A stretch of DNA of 64,000 nucleotides from Anticarsia gemmatalis (taxonomy: Eukaryota; Arthropoda; Insecta; Lepidoptera; Erebidae), in the NCBI RefSeq assembly GCF_050436995.1, contig NC_134766.1, positions 2,046,001 through 2,110,000 of the forward strand, written 5' to 3'. Below are positions 58,900 to 64,000 of the stretch, one piece after another. The notes beneath the pieces were generated by a model. That model saw only the letters and a program-made list of their open reading frames with translations, ran no database searches and was not told the origin of the DNA. The stretch's first letter is position 1. Each line of letters begins with the position of its first letter. The position numbers and the translations under genes were made by a program.

Positions 58900-60129
58900 A
58901 AAACTTAATCAAACTTCCACCGACTGATTGGGATGGAATCCATTGCCAAAATTCTGGCTAAGGACAAGAAAAGAAAAGACCCTTTTGTAGTTTTCAACAG
59001 TTTCGTTATTCTAAGACAGTTTTACTAGGAAATTCTGATTGAATGGACTAAAACTACTTACATACTAAGAATAAAACCTAATTACGTAACTATTCTTTTT
59101 AAATAGGAATCCTTAAAAATGTGCGATTCAGAAAGATATAAAAGAAAATAAGCTACTATACCTCTTCTTTTATCACAAAATTTACACTTTTACAACAAAA
59201 TGACTGAAACTTTATTCATACAACAGGATGCGATTAACTAAACTACAAATATTATGGTATATTAAGTACCGAAAAAAACTTAACTTTTCTAATATCTACA
59301 GTAAAAATTCCGCCAAGAAAATGTTTTTTGTGAATCACATGAAAGGCTGTCTTGACGGAAAATCGATATCAATACAAAAAAAATATCCACGTGTCCCTTA
59401 TTTTGTTTAACCCATAGCCTTATTTACACATGCTTATCAGAATAAAAAATAACCTAGGTATAACTTTTACAATCAGCCAAGGTCTGGTATCATTGAGGCG
59501 GCATAATTTCCCGAGGGGAGCCGAGCAGAGCTGTTAAGGTTATATTAAAAATTGCACCTAAATTATAAACGGGCCTCAAGATGCCCTGTTTTGTTATGAA
59601 ACCTTGAATTTAATGAATTCCTGTGTTTTAATCATTTATGTGTATGTATTGAAGAATTGGTATATACATACATATACTAATATTATTTAATATACCTGAA
59701 ATTGTTGGAATCATGTAAAGTCTGCATGTCCATAAGGGTGAATTAAGTTGACTTAAAGTATTTTTTCAATCTTTTTCAAGATATCCTACCTAACCTGTCA
59801 ACTTCCACATTTCTTATCAGTTAAAATTTTAGTCCCGTAAGTAGAGTTAACTGCAATATAAACACGATAAGATGTTGTAAAACAGGCATTTACTCTTTAT
59901 CCCGTCGGATCTGGCATTCGATTTCAGGACCTTATCATCTGCAGAAATGGCGCAGCTAATCTTCCTCATGTCCTGTAATTTTAATAATTCATGAACACAT
60001 TCAACACATCATCTCTCATGTTTCATTTATAACGTTACATAGATAGGTACTGAAACCACAACCGCCGTTTAAATAATAAAACAGTATCATCCCCATCGAA
60101 CAATGACAAAGCCTTAAAGATCAAACAAG
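58900..60129. other. Gene-free stretch
   Basis: AT-rich; no exon pair or repeat border recognised. The 60-codon frame at 59228 is unsupported. Confidence 0.4.
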
Positions 60130-60172
60130 AGGTCACAAACTGACTTTTGACCCTAGGGTCAAGGTCAGGTCA
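60130..60172. promoter_or_regulatory. Cluster of nuclear-receptor half-sites
   Basis: AGGTCA 60130-60135; TGACCCTAGGGTCA palindrome 60148-60161; TCAAGGTCA 60159-60167, matching the FTZ-F1/ERR-type extended monomer; a further overlapping AGGTCA 60167-60172. No gene identified nearby. Confidence 0.35.
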
Positions 60173-60889
60173 ATTGACTGAACATTGTTTGAAGAGATCA
60201 ATGACTTATTGAGGTGAATTGACTTAAGGGTCTTCAAATAGGTGGTAGAGGGTTAAGGGATCAATTGTGGTGAAGATATTTGTCGATTGAGATGACGGGA
60301 GGCTTTGAATTTTGAATGGTTTTGACTTATAGATGTTTATGGATTATGAAATTTTGGTCACAGATAATAAGATAAAAGTACAAGCAGCATATTTTTAAGA
60401 GAGATTCTGAATCTGTGTTCTAAAGTTTACCCTGTTCGAATAAGAATAGCTGCCGCTTTCCCAAAAAATCTATTCAAATACACGTAGCAAATAGGGTATC
60501 GTAAAGTTTAAAATTCTCATTGCACAGGCTGGACCTTAAAATTTGTAGGCTATCACCTCACTAAATTGTTTGTATCGGTTCAGTCGTACTGATATGAAAA
60601 AGAAACAAACACATCCGTATCGGTCGAGGCAATTTGAAATAGAACTTATTAATTATCAAAAATTCACATTTATTAGGTACGGACACGTTTGGGTTTTGCA
60701 TGAAAGTCAAAACTATGCCATGTAGTTTTACAGCAAGCAATGGCATGATATTTTTTTTGAAAATACAATACAAATTAATCTTAATATTTATTGAAACGCC
60801 AAAATATTTCACATCCCAAATCAATAATATAATCTCGAAACATATCCAAAAATAATATTGAATATTTTATTGTTCCCCACCGATACGAG

Positions 60890-60947
60890 TGACGCTGTGA
60901 CGTCATACCCGTGACGTATGACTGACGTGTTGATAAATTGTATGACG
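60890..60947. promoter_or_regulatory. TGACG cluster with a perfect CRE
   Basis: TGACG starts at 60890, 60898, 60912, 60923 and 60943; the second is part of the full palindrome TGACGTCA (60898-60905), the CREB/ATF consensus. Function is inferred only. Confidence 0.3.
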
Positions 60948-61317
60948 AGAGCACTTCGTCATATTCCGTGGATATACAGGGTGTTGTTTTGTATCTTAAT
61001 TTGAAAGGGGTGTTGTTAATTTATGAATTTAAATTGCAACGATGGGGAATTTTGTGATATGTTTTGTATGTAATATGTACAGAAAATTGTTATACCTTTG
61101 TAAAACTAAACTTTGCCGTTAAACTAATAAGTTTGGCGAGTATAAACTAGTTAATAGATTAAGGTTAATTGTAAAAGTACAATAAATAAATAAAATAAAC
61201 AGGAGTAAACTTAGGATGATGTATTCGTAAGTAGTGAAGGGGTAATAAAGTAATATCCTGAGTCGTAGATAAGACCAGCTGACCCACGTAGCTACAGTCT
61301 GTGTAGAACCAGTGCGT

Positions 61318-61448
61318 TTATCACGTACCTCAGTCGACTACTCGTCACTATTACATTGCTGCTTTGAAGTAAGGTGTTAATTACTATAATCTCAGGAAGA
61401 AAACAATGTACAGCAGTGGCTTTCAAATATTTGTCAACTGTAATAGCC
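61318..61448. repeat. TATCACG-family MITE (diverged)
   Basis: ttatcacgtacctcagtcga ... cattgctgctttgaagtaag ... gtcaactgtaata; the right end is worn. Confidence 0.55.
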
Positions 61449-61864
61449 CCAGGAATTAATACCGGGTTCTTCAACTATTTTCACGCTACATTTCATGAAA
61501 ATTGACTCTAGTTAAACCGTGACACTTTTAGTTAGTTTATTCAAGAAGCAGATAGCTATTAAGCTATGATCAATAGAAAATAGACTATGGCAAATCGTAT
61601 CTTGAAACCTCACCTTCAAAGAATTCATTACCTTCACGACTATTACCCATTTCGAGGAGTGGCAGGTATTCCATGGTAAACAGGTATGTTGGCTTAGGAT
61701 AATGGCACTCGGCGGAAGTCTGGGAGGGAAATTGAAAAAGTTTGGAGTTCCGAGAGTTCACAAGAGGCACGTTGCAACGTCTACGATGCTTATTCCGAGT
61801 TTATTATATAGAATTTTGTGAGTGAAATATTGTTGAAGAGTGTCTTATCTTTATTTTATTGTAA
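61449..61864. other. Gene-free stretch
   Basis: Nothing assignable; the frame at 61585-61770 (-) has no supporting feature. Confidence 0.4.
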
Positions 61865-62080
61865 CATCATGCTTGTTACAACAAAGGTGTAGGTAGAGGT
61901 GAATAATTTTACACGTTACAGTTAAGAATCAACTCGTCTACCATTGACCTTTTTTATGTTAATAGATTTTATGTTTGATCACTAGTAATTTGTCTCACAC
62001 GGGAATAGAATCCCAGAATTTCACTGACAGCAGTCGTATAAACTACCAGTGAGAGACAACCGGTCATTTAGTCTACCAAT
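61865..62080 (-). mobile_element. SINE, family 4 (diverged)
   Basis: acaaaggtgtaggtagaggtg ... ctcacacgggaatagaatccc (worn reversed B box) ... ctgacagcagtcgtataa. Confidence 0.45.
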
Positions 62081-62180
62081 AGATTAGATAAATATTAGTT
62101 TTTTGTGGAAATCTAACCTAGGAATCTCAAAAAAGGCTGCAATGTGACGGTCATCTTAAACTTTTTTTCTTTTTAAAAAA

Positions 62181-62378
62181 TGACAACTTCCGCATTAAGA
62201 ATTTCTCTTGTGTCGCGGGGACTTTAACAAACATACAAAGAACAAACACAAAGTACAACCAGACCCGGAACAATTATTTGTGGATCGCACAAATAATTAT
62301 TCCGTGTGGGAAAATGAACCCACGACTTCCCGACGCAATGGCGTGGCGACCAAAACCACTGCGCCACGGAGGCAGTCA
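62181..62378 (-). mobile_element. tRNA-derived SINE, family 2
   Basis: Reversed: caacttccgcattaagaatt ... gtgtgggaaaatgaacccacgac ... aaccactgcgccacgga. Confidence 0.7.
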
Positions 62379-62720
62379 ATCTATCCTTAAATAAATAGTA
62401 CCTGCCTACCCTGTTTTCTCTATAGGGAAATAACAGCCATGTTATGCGTTATTTATAAGTTATTGTTATGTTGCAATACCTTGGGTTAACTTATATCTTA
62501 TCAATTCACCGCGAGCACATTATAACAACTTTTCAATTTATCTCCAGTGCGGGCATTTGTGTAGGGGGACCATGGGTTATGGTGGTTTATTATAAAAGGT
62601 GTAGTGGTGGAGTAGAATGCATGGTTAAACATATTTTTGTGCAGTTTTTGTCACATAAAACCGTATCCTTTTTACTGCTTAATTATTTGTTGTTATTTAT
62701 TATGAACGGAATATTAAAAA

Positions 62721-62976
62721 CTAGCTGACCCGCGCAACTTCGCTTGCGTCACATAAGAGAATCATAATTTTCCCCGTTTTTGTAACATTTTTCACTGGTA
62801 CTCTGCTCCTATTGGTCGTAGCGTGATGATATATAGCCTATAGCCTTCCTCGATAAATGGGCTATCTAACACTGAAAGAATTTTTCAAATCGGACCAGTA
62901 GTTCCCGAGATTAGCGCGTTCAAACAAACAAACAAATAAACAAACAAACTCTTCAGCTTTATAATATTAGTATAGA
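62721..62976 (-). mobile_element. Non-autonomous Helitron, family A (complete)
   Basis: Reversed: A|ctagctgacccgcgcaactt ... ctttataatattagtataga|T, with CTAG and TC ends and the terminal hairpin intact. Confidence 0.85.
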
Positions 62977-63333
62977 TAACCATTCAATCCACGATTATAA
63001 TGCTATCTGACGATTAGGAGCTAATTAAAAAACGATATTATTAAGTTTATTCCTAATCAAAATTGAAAAAATAATTGGTCTAATTTGCATTATGGTCTCT
63101 AAAAGTAGTTTGCGTAGATCTTCCTCATCTACACGTGTCATATTTCCACAAAATTTTTATTTGTTTTTTGTACAAGTACCATACCAAAAATTCTACTTTT
63201 AATATCTCAAAATACTACACACTTATGGCCACTCTACTCACCCTGTTTATACGTCAACAGGGCATAGTTAGGGAAGTTTTATTTTTTCGCCAATAACCCG
63301 AAGAAAACTTATATTAGTTCGTGTTAAGAACGC

Positions 63334-63362
63334 CAGATTGAAGCCTTCGGGCGGCTTGTAAA
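63334..63362 (+). repeat. 5S-derived SINE fragment
   Basis: attgaagccttcgggcggcttg only. Confidence 0.35.
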
Positions 63363-63524
63363 ATAGCAAATATTACTATGTTATACAATTATGGTAATAG
63401 CGGCTTGAATTCCTAGTATGGTGTATTGGAGATAGAGTTTGTTTGTTTATATTGAGGGCAGATTTTGATGGTATTTTGTAATACAAATAGGTTCTTTGAA
63501 ATGTAATATTGTTTTGTTTAAAAA

Positions 63525-63708
63525 GATAACTCCCGCACTAAGAATTGCTCTTGTGTGGCGGGGACTTTTACAAACATACAAACAACGGACACAAAGTACA
63601 ACCAGACCCGAAACAATTATGTGTGGATCGCACAAATAATTGTTCCGTGTGGGAGTTGACCCACGACCACTCGACGCAATGGTAGCGATGTGGTGACCTA
63701 GATCACTA
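63525..63708 (-). mobile_element. tRNA-derived SINE, family 2
   Basis: Reversed: aactcccgcactaagaattgc ... gtgtgggagttgacccacgacc ... gtgacctagatcact. The A-box end is lost. Confidence 0.65.
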
Positions 63709-64000
63709 TGGTAGGTTCGTACCGTGACTTCCCAGAGCGACTGAAAAGTGGGTTATAACTAGTCGACACCAATGTTATAAATTGTACAGATTTATGTTTG
63801 AGTTTGCTACCTACATATAAATGAGAGATATAACATGCGTATAAAACTGCGAATCATAACTAGTATAAAAGGATAACTTTGCTTCATTCGTCCATGAGTA
63901 ACCCACTTATCCATGGAAGAGAATTATAAGAACGTTGATATAAATGTATTCCCGGAAATCAAATCTTTCATCATCCTTCTTAGAAATGGTTATTACGTTT

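Noticed and set aside
63447..63635. 62-codon minus-strand ORF (and the similar one at 56258)
   Set aside because: Both lie in family-2 SINE sequence and read the same repeat body.

Overview
The window is insect nuclear DNA, almost certainly from a moth or butterfly (Lepidoptera). It is AT-rich, its genes have GT-AG introns, and it is crowded with short non-autonomous transposons. The most frequent repeat is a Helitron of about 250 bp that starts A|TC, ends CTAG|T and carries a hairpin just before its 3' end; it matches what I know of the lepidopteran Lep1-type Helitrons. tRNA-derived and 5S-rRNA-derived SINEs, RTE-type LINE tails and several MITE families fill most of the rest.

Genes. Three paralogous glycoside hydrolase family 1 (GH1, beta-glucosidase/myrosinase-type) genes make up the core of the left half. 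Gene A (964-6703, +) lacks its first, signal-peptide exon, which probably lies left of the window. Gene B (20622-27063, -) and gene C (30014-35486, -) are complete 11-exon genes of 496 codons each. Shared internal exons have identical lengths and phases in all three (110/148/167/258/89/148/161/153/89 nt), so they arose by duplication of a whole gene. B and C are tandem, and A converges on them across about 14 kb of repeats. All three keep the acid/base and nucleophile glutamates; gene C has the unusual NEA in place of the NEP motif. The predicted products are secreted enzymes that hydrolyse beta-glucosides, most plausibly acting on plant glycosides in the gut or on defensive glucosides; the substrate cannot be read from the sequence.

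A fourth gene, D (38116-47303, +), has four exons and encodes a 167-residue, lysine- and serine-rich, probably nuclear and disordered protein that I do not recognise. Its third intron (7.75 kb) holds a Helitron, a SINE, two perfect hairpins and a tandem array of a roughly 390-bp unit. Each unit carries a tRNA-like sequence with acceptor, D and T arms but with a long insert in place of the anticodon arm.

Other regions. 6.7-20.6 kb is repeat-rich and contains a 2.36-kb near-perfect palindrome (10909-13271) whose arms include a Helitron and the end of a two-exon ORF. 27.1-30.0 kb, between B and C, holds a mariner-type MITE and an RTE LINE tail split by a hairpin element. 47.3-64 kb has no gene I can support. 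It holds repeats, two clusters of nuclear-receptor half-sites (55165-55218 and 60130-60172) and a TGACG/CRE cluster (60890-60947).

All exon coordinates come from reading splice signals and frames by eye. No database search or expression data were used, and repeat-family names rest on remembered family hallmarks.
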